This document shows positions 1 through 6,620 of a stretch of DNA of 14,801 nucleotides, piece after piece. The first letter of the stretch is position 1, and every line of letters begins with the position of its first letter. Origin of the DNA: Clostridia bacterium. Lineage in GTDB: Bacteria; Bacillota; Clostridia; Oscillospirales; Acutalibacteraceae. The stretch covers positions 1 through 14,801 of the forward strand of contig JAILDS010000182.1 in the NCBI GenBank assembly GCA_024689165.1. The letters are read 5' to 3'. The position numbers and the translations under genes were made by a program. Below the pieces are notes generated by a model. The model saw nothing but the letters and a program-made list of their open reading frames with translations, had not been told where the DNA came from and did no database searches.

Positions 1-1
1 T

Positions 2-1042
2 GTCAAGCGTATCCTGCGCAATACGCCAAGAGAACAGCGCGAATCCGTAAACGCGCTCCTTCGCTTTCCCGAGGACAGCGCCGGCGCGTTGATGACGACG
101 GAATTCGTCGATCTGAAAGAGAATATGACGGTCGGCGAGGCCATCGCGCGCATCCGCGCAGACGGCGTGGATAAGGAGACGATCTACACCTGCTACATCC
201 TGACCGACAGACGGGTGCTCGCCGGCATCGTATCGCTCAAGGATCTGCTCGTGTCGCCGGATAACGAGACGGTCGGGAACCTGATGGATGAAAACATCAT
301 CAGCGTAAAGACGACCGACGACAAGGAGGACGTCGCCAAGGCCTTCGCAAAGTACGGCTACATAGCCCTGCCAGTGGTGGATTCCGAGAACAGGCTCGTC
401 GGCATAGTCACCGTCGACGACGCGGTCGACGTCCTCAACGACGAGGTCAGCGAGGACTTCGAAAAAATGGCCGCCATCGTGCCGAGCGAGAGCACATATT
501 TCCACACCTCGGTCTTCAAACAGGCGGCTAACCGTCTGCCGTGGCTGATCTTCCTCATGTTCACGGCGATCATTACGGGAAGCATACTCGAACACTTTGA
601 GACGGCGTTCGCGACCGTGCCGCTGCTGGTGTCCTTCGTGCCGATGCTCATGGACACGGGCGGCAATTCCGGCACGCAGGCTTCGACGATGATAATACGC
701 GGTCTCGCTACCGACGAGATCCGTCTGCGGGATTACCCGAAAGCGCTGTGGCGGGAGTTCCGCGTCGCGCTTATCTGTTCCTCGGTGCTGGCGGTCTTCA
801 ACGGGATCAGGGTGTTCGTCCAGTACAAAGACCCGTACGTCGCCATTACCATAGCTCTTTCGATTATGTTCGCAGTCGTGCTCGCAAAATGCATAGCCTG
901 TACGCTGCCCATGCTCGCAAAGGCGATACACCTTGACCCTGCCCTGATGGCGACCCCTCTTTTGACCACGCTTGTCGATACCTGTACGGTGCTCGTTTAT
1001 TTCAACCTCGCGCAGCTCATACTGCCGCAGCTGAGAGCGTAG
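2..1042 (+). CDS. mgtE: Magnesium transporter MgtE, 3' part (start lies before the window)
   Basis: The reading frame is open from base 2, so the gene enters the window from the left; 346 residues are visible. The frame opens within the MgtE N-domain, and the ALMTTEFV stretch leads into the CBS region, which is family-typical. Two CBS repeats follow (roughly visible residues 35-150). Then comes a membrane part with about five hydrophobic segments, starting at PWLIFLMFTAIITGSIL. The conserved PMLMDTGGNSGTQAS motif and the pore-lining block with Asp (MATPLLTTLVD) are both present. MgtE proteins are dimeric inner-membrane Mg2+ channels whose cytoplasmic N and CBS domains sense Mg2+ and gate the pore. 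The internal TTG/ATG at 89-94 is not the start, because family homology continues upstream of it. The stop is TAG at 1040-1042, and the frame is intact to the C-terminus. Confidence 0.96.
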   Translation, partial: VKRILRNTPREQRESVNALLRFPEDSAGALMTTEFVDLKENMTVGEAIARIRADGVDKETIYTCYILTDRRVLAGIVSLKDLLVSPDNETVGNLMDENIISVKTTDDKEDVAKAFAKYGYIALPVVDSENRLVGIVTVDDAVDVLNDEVSEDFEKMAAIVPSESTYFHTSVFKQAANRLPWLIFLMFTAIITGSILEHFETAFATVPLLVSFVPMLMDTGGNSGTQASTMIIRGLATDEIRLRDYPKALWREFRVALICSSVLAVFNGIRVFVQYKDPYVAITIALSIMFAVVLAKCIACTLPMLAKAIHLDPALMATPLLTTLVDTCTVLVYFNLAQLILPQLRA

Positions 1043-1100
1043 CGGCGCGCTGTTTCCAAAGACGGCTTCAAAAAGCCGCGCTCCGATAGATGGTGGAATC

Positions 1101-2228
1101 ATGACCTTTTCGATGTTTATCCCCTGCCTGCTCGGCCTCGAGGGGATCATAGCGGACGAGCTCCGCGACCTCGGCGCTTCCGACGTCCGCGCCGAAAACG
1201 GCCGCGTGAATTTCAGCGGCGGCGCTGATATCCTTGCCCGGGCGAATATCCGGCTGCGCTGCGCGGAACGGGTGCTTGTCGAGGTCGGGTCATTTGAGGC
1301 TCATTCCTTCGACGAGCTTTTTGAGGGCACGAAGGCGCTGGCCTGGTCCGGGCTTATAGGGCCCCTTGACGCTTTTCCGGTCAAGGGCTATTCGCTGAAT
1401 TCGGACCTGTTCAGCGTTTCGGACTGCCAGTCTATCATCAAAAAGGCGGTCGTCGACTCTCTTGCCGCAAAATACTCCAAGACATTTTTCGAAGAGACCG
1501 GAGCGCTGTTCCAGATACGGTTTTCCATCATGAGAAACCGCGTCACGCTCGCCGTGGATTCTTCCGGCGCGGGCCTTCACAAAAGGGGTTACCGCCCGGT
1601 ATCGAAGACCGCCCCTCTCAAGGAAACGCTTGCCGCCGCGCTGTGCAGCTGCGCACGACTTCGCCCGACGCATACCTTTTACGACCCGATGTGCGGCTCG
1701 GGGACCATCGCCGTCGAGGCTGCGCTGACGGCGGCGAATATCGCTCCCGGCATAAACCGCTCCTTTACCGCGGAAAACTGGAGCATGGTCGGCAAAAGCG
1801 TCTTCGATACCGAAAGGCAGCTTGCCCGCTCGCTCGAAAACAGATCCGTGCCGTTTTTCGCCTACGCTTCGGATATCGATCCTGAGGCCGTCGACATCGC
1901 AAGGCTAAACGCCGAACGGGCCGGAGTATCGGACTTTATTGATTTCAAGGTCGCCGACATAGCCGATTTCGAGCCTGAAACGGACTTCGGAACGCTGATC
2001 ACCAATCCCCCGTACGGCGAAAGACTGCTGGACTCTGCGGCGGTTTCGGAGCTTTACGCTCTCATGGGGGAAAAGTTCGTCAGGCGCAGGGGATGGACCT
2101 ATGGTGTCCTTACGCCCGACGAGGAGTTTGATGCCCGCTTCGGCAGGAAAGCCGACAAAAGAAGAAAACTTTACAACGGAATGATAAAGTGCGACTTTTA
2201 TATGTTTTTTAAAAGCAACACTATATAA
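1101..2228 (+). CDS. rlmL: THUMP-domain class I SAM-dependent RNA methyltransferase (RlmL/YpsC type)
   Basis: The 375-residue protein has an N-terminal ferredoxin-like/THUMP RNA-binding part (about residues 1-160) and a Rossmann-fold methyltransferase part. SAM-binding motif I is YDPMCGSGTIAVEAA (about residues 194-208). The acidic ribose-binding motif is in ASDIDPEAVDIARLNA, and the catalytic amino-methylase motif is TNPPYGERL (about residue 301 on). NPPY-type enzymes of this family make N2-methylguanosine. E. coli RlmL modifies G2445 of 23S rRNA, and the exact target here is inferred. At 375 residues it matches the stand-alone Firmicutes YpsC form and lacks the fused RlmK domain of the roughly 700-residue E. 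coli RlmKL. The ATG at 1101 follows a GGTGG-like site by a few bases and is the first codon giving the family N-terminus. It lies 58 bp after mgtE on the same strand. Confidence 0.93.
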   Translation: MTFSMFIPCLLGLEGIIADELRDLGASDVRAENGRVNFSGGADILARANIRLRCAERVLVEVGSFEAHSFDELFEGTKALAWSGLIGPLDAFPVKGYSLNSDLFSVSDCQSIIKKAVVDSLAAKYSKTFFEETGALFQIRFSIMRNRVTLAVDSSGAGLHKRGYRPVSKTAPLKETLAAALCSCARLRPTHTFYDPMCGSGTIAVEAALTAANIAPGINRSFTAENWSMVGKSVFDTERQLARSLENRSVPFFAYASDIDPEAVDIARLNAERAGVSDFIDFKVADIADFEPETDFGTLITNPPYGERLLDSAAVSELYALMGEKFVRRRGWTYGVLTPDEEFDARFGRKADKRRKLYNGMIKCDFYMFFKSNTI

Positions 2229-2321
2229 ATAAGGTGTGCGGATTGCGCAGCAGGATTTTTTGTCAGCTCGTAAAAAACCGACGCAGTAAAACTGACTGTT
2301 TTCAAGGAGGGTTTGTGCGGG

Positions 2322-2402
2322 ATGACGAAATAATAATCAAGCTGGCCGTGCGCCGCTGTTTGTGCGGTGTTGCTTATAGCCGTAACTTCTTGTAACCTTT
2401 TT
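2322..2402 (+). pseudogene. Possible relic of a lipoprotein gene start
   Basis: A strong ribosome binding site (AAGGAGGG, 2304-2311) precedes an ATG at 2322. That ATG reads Met-Thr-Lys and then two ochre stops (TAATAA, 2331-2336). In the same frame beyond the stops is a hydrophobic run ending in a good lipobox: AVLLIAVTSCNLF, with Cys at 2391-2393. In a neighbouring frame the stops are bypassed by IIIKLAV, which would suit the charged start of a signal peptide. A GTG at 2315 in that other frame opens a 26-codon ORF ending at 2395. Together this looks like the beginning of a lipoprotein gene broken by small indels, with the rest lost; the opp promoter now follows immediately. It could also be chance or a short leader peptide, so confidence is low. 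Confidence 0.25.
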
Positions 2403-2417
2403 AAGAGTCGATTCCCC

Positions 2418-2446
2418 TTGACAAAAAATAATATATTATATATAAT
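2418..2446 (+). promoter_or_regulatory. Perfect sigma-A consensus promoter of the opp operon
   Basis: TTGACA (2418-2423) and TATAAT (2441-2446) are separated by exactly 17 bp. Both hexamers match the housekeeping sigma factor consensus in full, inside an AT-rich stretch that stands out from its GC-rich surroundings. Transcription should start near 2452-2454, about 47 bases before the oppB start codon. It points straight at the oppBCDFA operon, and no other promoter of this quality is visible on the plus strand. Confidence 0.9.
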
Positions 2447-2459
2447 TATTCAAAATCAC

Positions 2460-2481
2460 TCGGCTGAGAGAGCCGATTTTT
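2460..2481 (+). promoter_or_regulatory. Terminator-like hairpin at the very start of the opp leader
   Basis: TCGGCT (2460-2465) pairs with AGCCGA (2471-2476) across a GAGAG loop and is followed at once by TTTTT (2477-2481). This is the form of a small intrinsic terminator. It lies only about 8 to 30 bases downstream of the predicted start site and just before the oppB ribosome binding site (AGGGGAG, 2488-2494, 5 bases before ATG). A 6-bp stem is short for efficient termination. It may instead protect the 5' end of the mRNA or weaken transcription early in elongation. Confidence 0.5.
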
Positions 2482-2499
2482 CATGACAGGGGAGTCATC

Positions 2500-3447
2500 A
2501 TGGTCAAATACGTGGTCAAGCGGCTGCTGTTGGCGATAGTGACGGTGCTCATAATCTGCGCCATCACTTTTTTTGCCATGCATGCCGTGCCCGGCGGTCC
2601 GTTCAACCGCGAAAAGGCGCTGAGCGAGGCGACGATCAACGCCCTCAACGCCAGATACGGGCTCGACAGGCCCGTATGGCAACAGTTTTTGTCATACATG
2701 GGCAATATCCTGCACTTCGGAAACGTTTTCAAAGGTGAAAAATTCCTCGAGCTGGATTTCGGAGTTTCACTCAAGAACGGGCGCGAGATAAGCGACATCA
2801 TAAGCGAATCGTTCCCGATATCTGCGCGTCTCGGCGTATCGGCCATGGCGATAGCCCTCGTTCTGGGGTCGGTGTTCGGCTCTACCGCCGCGCTGATGCG
2901 CAACAAGCTGCCGGACCGGCTCATAGTTTTCTTCTCGACGCTGTTCACCGCGGTCCCGAGTTTCGTGCTCGCTACGCTGCTGCTGCTGGTGTTCTGCAAC
3001 AAGCTGGGCTGGTTCCCTGCGTGGACGCCGAAAAACCCGAATTACGTGCTCCCGGTCATTTCCCTTGCGGCGTACCCGATGGCGTATATAACAAGGCTTT
3101 CGAAGACGAGCATGCTCGACGCTCTCAGCCAGGATTATATCCGCACCGCGAGAGCCAAGGGCGTTTCCAAGTTCAAAATGATCTTCAAGCACGCCCTGAG
3201 GAACTCCCTCATACCGGTCATCACCTACGCCGGTCCGCAGATAGCGTACATAATCACCGGCTCGATGGTAATCGAGACCATCTTCACCATCGGCGGTCTC
3301 GGCAGTAAGTTCGTTTCCGCGATAACCAACCGTGATTACACGATGATCATGGCGACCACGATCTTCCTCGCCACTCTGATGGTCGTTGCGACTGTGATCT
3401 GCGACCTTCTTTACAAGGCCGTCGATCCGCGCATCCAGTACGATTAA
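2500..3447 (+). CDS. oppB: Oligopeptide/dipeptide ABC transporter, permease OppB
   Basis: The 315-residue inner-membrane permease has the OppB/DppB layout. A first transmembrane helix lies at about residues 8-30 (LLLAIVTVLIICAITFFAMH), followed by the family signature HAVPGGPF and a periplasmic loop with ARYGLDRPVWQQFLSY. Five further helices follow. The cytoplasmic EAA coupling loop is at about residues 206-240 (SQDYIRTARAKGVSKFKMIF), which docks on an ATPase subunit. The C-terminus DPRIQYD is typical. The ATG at 2500 has AGGGGAG five bases upstream. It is the first gene after the consensus promoter and is followed 12 bp later by oppC, with which it forms the heterodimeric translocation channel. 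Whether the substrate is oligopeptide, dipeptide or another small molecule cannot be read from the permease alone. Confidence 0.95.
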   Translation: MVKYVVKRLLLAIVTVLIICAITFFAMHAVPGGPFNREKALSEATINALNARYGLDRPVWQQFLSYMGNILHFGNVFKGEKFLELDFGVSLKNGREISDIISESFPISARLGVSAMAIALVLGSVFGSTAALMRNKLPDRLIVFFSTLFTAVPSFVLATLLLLVFCNKLGWFPAWTPKNPNYVLPVISLAAYPMAYITRLSKTSMLDALSQDYIRTARAKGVSKFKMIFKHALRNSLIPVITYAGPQIAYIITGSMVIETIFTIGGLGSKFVSAITNRDYTMIMATTIFLATLMVVATVICDLLYKAVDPRIQYD

Positions 3448-3459
3448 GGGGGCGCGAAG

Positions 3460-4560
3460 ATGGAAAACAATCCTAATATGGCCTCCGGAAAGCTGCCGAA
3501 GAAAAAACCCCTGAGCATGCAGCTCGACCTTTCGAAATTCGGCTCCGCCGATTTTATCCCTGCGACAGAGGAAGAAAAGCGCCAGCAGGACGTGATGAGC
3601 AAAAGCACTACCTTTTTCAAGGACGGTATGCGCAAGCTCTTCAAAAACCCGCTCGCCGTCGCGAGCATCGGTATACTGCTTCTGATTATACTCGTTATAA
3701 TAATCGCTCCGATGATCGTGCCCTACAGCTATGACGAGATACTCTCCGTCAACGGCAGGCGCGATAAAGGCGCGCAGAATCTCGCCCCGTTTGCCTACAG
3801 CGTGCTCGAGCAGGAGTATATCGCCAAGGGCGGGACGCGTTTTCCGCATATTTTCGGGACGGACGAGCTCAGCCGCGACTATTTCGTCCGCGTGATCTAC
3901 GGGACCCGGATATCCCTTTCCATCGGTCTGTTCGCGAGTCTTATAGTCCTTATCATAGGCATGATCTACGGCTCGATCTCGGGTTATATAGGCGGCAAGG
4001 TCGACCTTATAATGATGCGTATCGTCGACATCATCTATTCTCTGCCTGACATGCTGATGATCATACTGCTGTCGGTCGTGCTCAACGATATCCTTCAGTT
4101 CCCCGCAGGTTCCCTGCTCTCAAAGCTGGGCACGAACATGGTCAGCCTTTTTATAGTGTTCGGACTGCTCTACTGGGTCGGGCTCGCGAGGCTGATAAGG
4201 GGCCAGATCCTTTCCATCAAAGAGAACGAGTACGTTCTCGCAGCCAAGACGATAGGCGCCGGACCCTCGAGGATCATCCGCAAGCATATTCTGCCGAACT
4301 GCCTTTCGGTCATAATCATTTCAACGGCGCTTCAGATCCCGTCGGCGATTTTCACGGAAAGCTTCCTGAGCTTCGTCGGTATCGGCGTAAAAGCCCCCAT
4401 GCCGTCACTCGGTTCGCTCGCGAACGCGGCGAGGAGCGGACTTGAGAGCTATCCTTACAAGCTCATATTCCCGGCGGCGATGATCTGCCTTATAGTTTTA
4501 TCTCTGAACCTGCTCGGCGACGGTCTTCGCGACGCTTTCGACCCGAAGCTTAAGAGGTGA
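3460..4560 (+). CDS. oppC: Oligopeptide ABC transporter, permease OppC
   Basis: The 366-residue second permease has a hydrophilic cytoplasmic N-terminal extension of about 65 residues (MENNPNMASGKLPKKKP onward), longer than in many OppC proteins. It then has the conserved FFKDGMRKLFKNPLAV lead-in to the first transmembrane helix. The periplasmic loop contains the OppC signature HIFGTDELSRDYFVRVIYGTR. Four to five further helices surround the EAA loop at about residues 255-285 (NEYVLAAKTIGAGPSRIIRK). The C-terminal NLLGDGLRDAFDPKLKR is typical. It pairs with OppB. The stop TGA (4558-4560) sits inside the ribosome binding region of oppD, which starts four bases later, so translation of the two is probably coupled. 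Confidence 0.95.
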   Translation: MENNPNMASGKLPKKKPLSMQLDLSKFGSADFIPATEEEKRQQDVMSKSTTFFKDGMRKLFKNPLAVASIGILLLIILVIIIAPMIVPYSYDEILSVNGRRDKGAQNLAPFAYSVLEQEYIAKGGTRFPHIFGTDELSRDYFVRVIYGTRISLSIGLFASLIVLIIGMIYGSISGYIGGKVDLIMMRIVDIIYSLPDMLMIILLSVVLNDILQFPAGSLLSKLGTNMVSLFIVFGLLYWVGLARLIRGQILSIKENEYVLAAKTIGAGPSRIIRKHILPNCLSVIIISTALQIPSAIFTESFLSFVGIGVKAPMPSLGSLANAARSGLESYPYKLIFPAAMICLIVLSLNLLGDGLRDAFDPKLKR

Positions 4561-4564
4561 CGGT

Positions 4565-5563
4565 ATGAGCGAATATCTTCTTGACGTTCAGGATCTCCAT
4601 ACGTCCTTCTTCACCGACGCCGGCGAGGTCCAGGCCGTAAACGGCGTGAGCTTCCACCTTGACCCGGGCGAGATACTGGGTATAGTCGGCGAATCCGGTT
4701 CCGGCAAGTCCGTGACCGCTTATTCGATAATGCAGATACTCGCGGATACCGGCAGGATAGTCGGCGGCAGGATCCTCTATAAAGGCGACGATCTGTCGAA
4801 ATTCTCCGAGAAGCAGATGCAGAAATTCCGCGGCAAGAGCTGCTCGATAATATTCCAGGATCCCATGACGTCCCTCAACCCCGTGTTCACCATCGGCAGC
4901 CAGCTCAAGGAGGCCGTCGTGCTCCACACCGATAAGCGAGGCAAAGAGGCGGACGAAAGGGTCATCGAGCTGCTTGAGCTTGTCGGCATCAACGAGCCTC
5001 AAAAGCGCGTCAAGCAGTACCCGTTCGAGCATTCAGGCGGCATGCGCCAGAGGGTCATGATCGCCATGGCGCTCGCCTGCGAGCCCGACATCCTTATAGC
5101 CGACGAGCCGACTACCGCGCTCGATGTGACTATCCAGGCCCAGATACTCGAACTCATACAGGAGCTCCAGCTCAAGCTCGGCATGGCGGTCATACTTGTG
5201 ACCCACGACCTCGGCGTCATAGCCTCGATGTGCGACAACGTCGTCGTGATGTACGGCGGCAGGATATGCGAGCGCGGTACGGCTTCGGAGATTTTCTATC
5301 ACCCGAAGCATGAATATACAAAAGGTCTGCTCCGCTCGATCCCGAACGTCAACAACATGAAGGAGCGGCTCGTCCCCATTGCAGGAACACCCATCAATAT
5401 GCTCAACCTGCCGAAGGGCTGTTCATTCTGCGCCCGCTGCGACAACGCCATGAAGATCTGCCTCGACCGTGTGCCGGAGGAGCTTGAGATCAACGAAAAC
5501 CACAAAGCTTCCTGCTGGATGAACGTCAAACAAGCGTTTGAGGAAGGAGGCGCTGCAGTATGA
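4565..5563 (+). CDS. oppD: Oligopeptide ABC transporter, ATP-binding subunit OppD
   Basis: The 332-residue cytoplasmic ATPase carries Walker A GESGSGKS (residues 42-49), a Q-loop in FQDPMTSLNP, the ABC signature SGGMRQR (about 157-163), Walker B ILIADEPTTALDV, and the switch His in VTHDLGV. The C-terminal oligopeptide-transporter extension (PIAGTPINML onward) contains four closely placed cysteines in CSFCARCDNAMKIC plus a further Cys near the end. An equivalent cluster in related DppD proteins has been reported to bind an iron-sulfur cluster. The ATG at 4565 follows AGAGGTGA at the end of oppC. The last codons overlap the start of oppF by four bases (ATGA, 5560-5563). It works as a heterodimer with OppF. 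Confidence 0.96.
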   Translation: MSEYLLDVQDLHTSFFTDAGEVQAVNGVSFHLDPGEILGIVGESGSGKSVTAYSIMQILADTGRIVGGRILYKGDDLSKFSEKQMQKFRGKSCSIIFQDPMTSLNPVFTIGSQLKEAVVLHTDKRGKEADERVIELLELVGINEPQKRVKQYPFEHSGGMRQRVMIAMALACEPDILIADEPTTALDVTIQAQILELIQELQLKLGMAVILVTHDLGVIASMCDNVVVMYGGRICERGTASEIFYHPKHEYTKGLLRSIPNVNNMKERLVPIAGTPINMLNLPKGCSFCARCDNAMKICLDRVPEELEINENHKASCWMNVKQAFEEGGAAV

Positions 5564-6519
5564 GCGCTCCGCTCGTGGAGGTCAGGAACCTCAAGCAGTA
5601 TTTTCCGGTCAAAACCGGTTTTTTCGGCACTAAGCCGCTCAAGGCGGTCGACGACGTGTCGTTTTACGTCAATCCCGGCGAAACGCTCGGGCTCGTGGGC
5701 GAGTCCGGCTGCGGCAAGACGACCGTCGGCAGGTCGCTGATACACCTTTACACGCCGACGTCCGGCGAAGTCTATTTCAACGGCGAGCGTGTCGAAAAGG
5801 GCAACATCAAGCAGATGCGCCGCAGGATGCAGATGGTCTTTCAGGACCCGTATTCCTCTCTTGACCCCAGAATGACCGTTGAGGACATCATCGGCGAGCC
5901 GCTCGACGTCCACGGTCTTTATAAAACGAAAGCGGAGCGCCGTGAGCGGATTTTGTCGCTCATGGAGACGGTCGGGCTCAACGCGGAGCACGCCAGACGC
6001 TACGCGCATGAGTTTTCGGGAGGCCAGCGCCAGAGGATAGGCATAGCCCGCGCCCTCGCGGCGGAGCCGCAGTTCATCGTCTGCGACGAGCCGGTCTCGG
6101 CGCTCGACGTGTCCATCCAGGCTCAGGTCATAAACATGTTCGAGGAGCTGCAGGACAAGCTCGGGGTCGCGTATCTCTTCATCGCGCACGATCTTCTTGT
6201 CGTGCACCATATCTCCGACAGGATCGCGGTCATGTACCTCGGCAAGATCGTCGAGATAGCTGACGCGGATGACGTGAACAACAACCCGATGCACCCGTAC
6301 ACTATCTCTCTTCTCTCCGCGGTGCCCATCCCCGACCCGGATATCGCCCGCTCAAGGAAAAGGATCCTGCTCGAAGGCGATGTGCCGTCGCCGCTGAACA
6401 TGCCGTCGGGCTGCGCCTTCCGCACACGCTGCCGCTACGCCACCGAGCAGTGTGCGCAGTCCTGCCCGTCGCTGACGGACAGGGGCAACGGCCATATGGT
6501 GGCCTGCTTCAACAGATAA
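5560..6519 (+). CDS. oppF: Oligopeptide ABC transporter, ATP-binding subunit OppF
   Basis: The 319-residue second ATPase has Walker A GESGCGKT (residues 47-54), Q-loop FQDPYSSLDPRM, signature SGGQRQR (about 153-159), Walker B FIVCDEPVSALDV, and switch His in IAHDLLVV. The C-terminal extension (GDVPSPLNMPSGCAF onward) contains CAFRTRCRYATEQC plus two later Cys, again the possible iron-sulfur cluster pattern. The start overlaps oppD in an ATGA, with AGGAAGGAGG (5541-5550) upstream, so synthesis of the two ATPases should be coupled. The stop codon is the first base pair block of a long inverted repeat that separates it from oppA. Confidence 0.96.
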   Translation: MSAPLVEVRNLKQYFPVKTGFFGTKPLKAVDDVSFYVNPGETLGLVGESGCGKTTVGRSLIHLYTPTSGEVYFNGERVEKGNIKQMRRRMQMVFQDPYSSLDPRMTVEDIIGEPLDVHGLYKTKAERRERILSLMETVGLNAEHARRYAHEFSGGQRQRIGIARALAAEPQFIVCDEPVSALDVSIQAQVINMFEELQDKLGVAYLFIAHDLLVVHHISDRIAVMYLGKIVEIADADDVNNNPMHPYTISLLSAVPIPDPDIARSRKRILLEGDVPSPLNMPSGCAFRTRCRYATEQCAQSCPSLTDRGNGHMVACFNR

Positions 6520-6550
6520 TTACCCGCCGAGGGGAAAAGGCGGTTAATTA
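6517..6550 (+). repeat. 12-bp inverted repeat starting at the oppF stop codon
   Basis: TAATTACCCGCC (6517-6528) pairs with GGCGGTTAATTA (6539-6550) around a 10-base purine loop (GAGGGGAAAA). There is one mismatch in twelve. The left arm includes the oppF stop codon. No T-run follows, so it is unlikely to be a full terminator. More probably it blocks 3' exonucleases or gives partial read-through, which would let oppF and oppA be present at different levels. The arms are symmetrical enough to be an operator as well; the sequence cannot decide. Confidence 0.6.
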
Positions 6551-6552
6551 TA

Positions 6553-6600
6553 GCCGGAACGGCGGCTGTCGTCCGGCGATCAAAATGCCGTTAAACGGCA
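6553..6600 (+). promoter_or_regulatory. oppA: Two further hairpins in the oppA leader
   Basis: GCCGGA (6553-6558) can pair with TCCGGC (6572-6577), and TGCCGT (6586-6591) with ACGGCA (6595-6600) around a TAA loop. The second ends eight bases before the oppA ribosome binding site (GGAGG, 6609-6613, seven bases before ATG 6621). With the inverted repeat just upstream, the 101-bp gap is almost fully structured. Such structure in front of a binding-protein gene commonly stabilises a shorter, more abundant mRNA for that gene. No convincing separate promoter is visible in the gap. Confidence 0.45.
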
Positions 6601-6620
6601 AAAATCATGGAGGTAATCCA

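Noticed and set aside
1063..1078. Hairpin CGGCTT/AAGCCG between mgtE and rlmL as a terminator
   Set aside because: The 6-bp stem has no T-run after it, so termination is not supported.
2484..2497. TGAC/GTCA pairing around the oppB ribosome binding site
   Set aside because: Only four base pairs; expected by chance.
2767..3849. Long minus-strand ORF across oppB/oppC
   Set aside because: Arg/His-rich shadow translation spanning two well-supported genes.
5299..6294. Long minus-strand ORF opposite oppF
   Set aside because: Shadow of oppF; no recognisable domain.
6450..6620. Longer oppA starting upstream at 6450
   Set aside because: It would overlap oppF and run through the hairpin gap. The lipoprotein signal peptide and GGAGG place the start at 6621.
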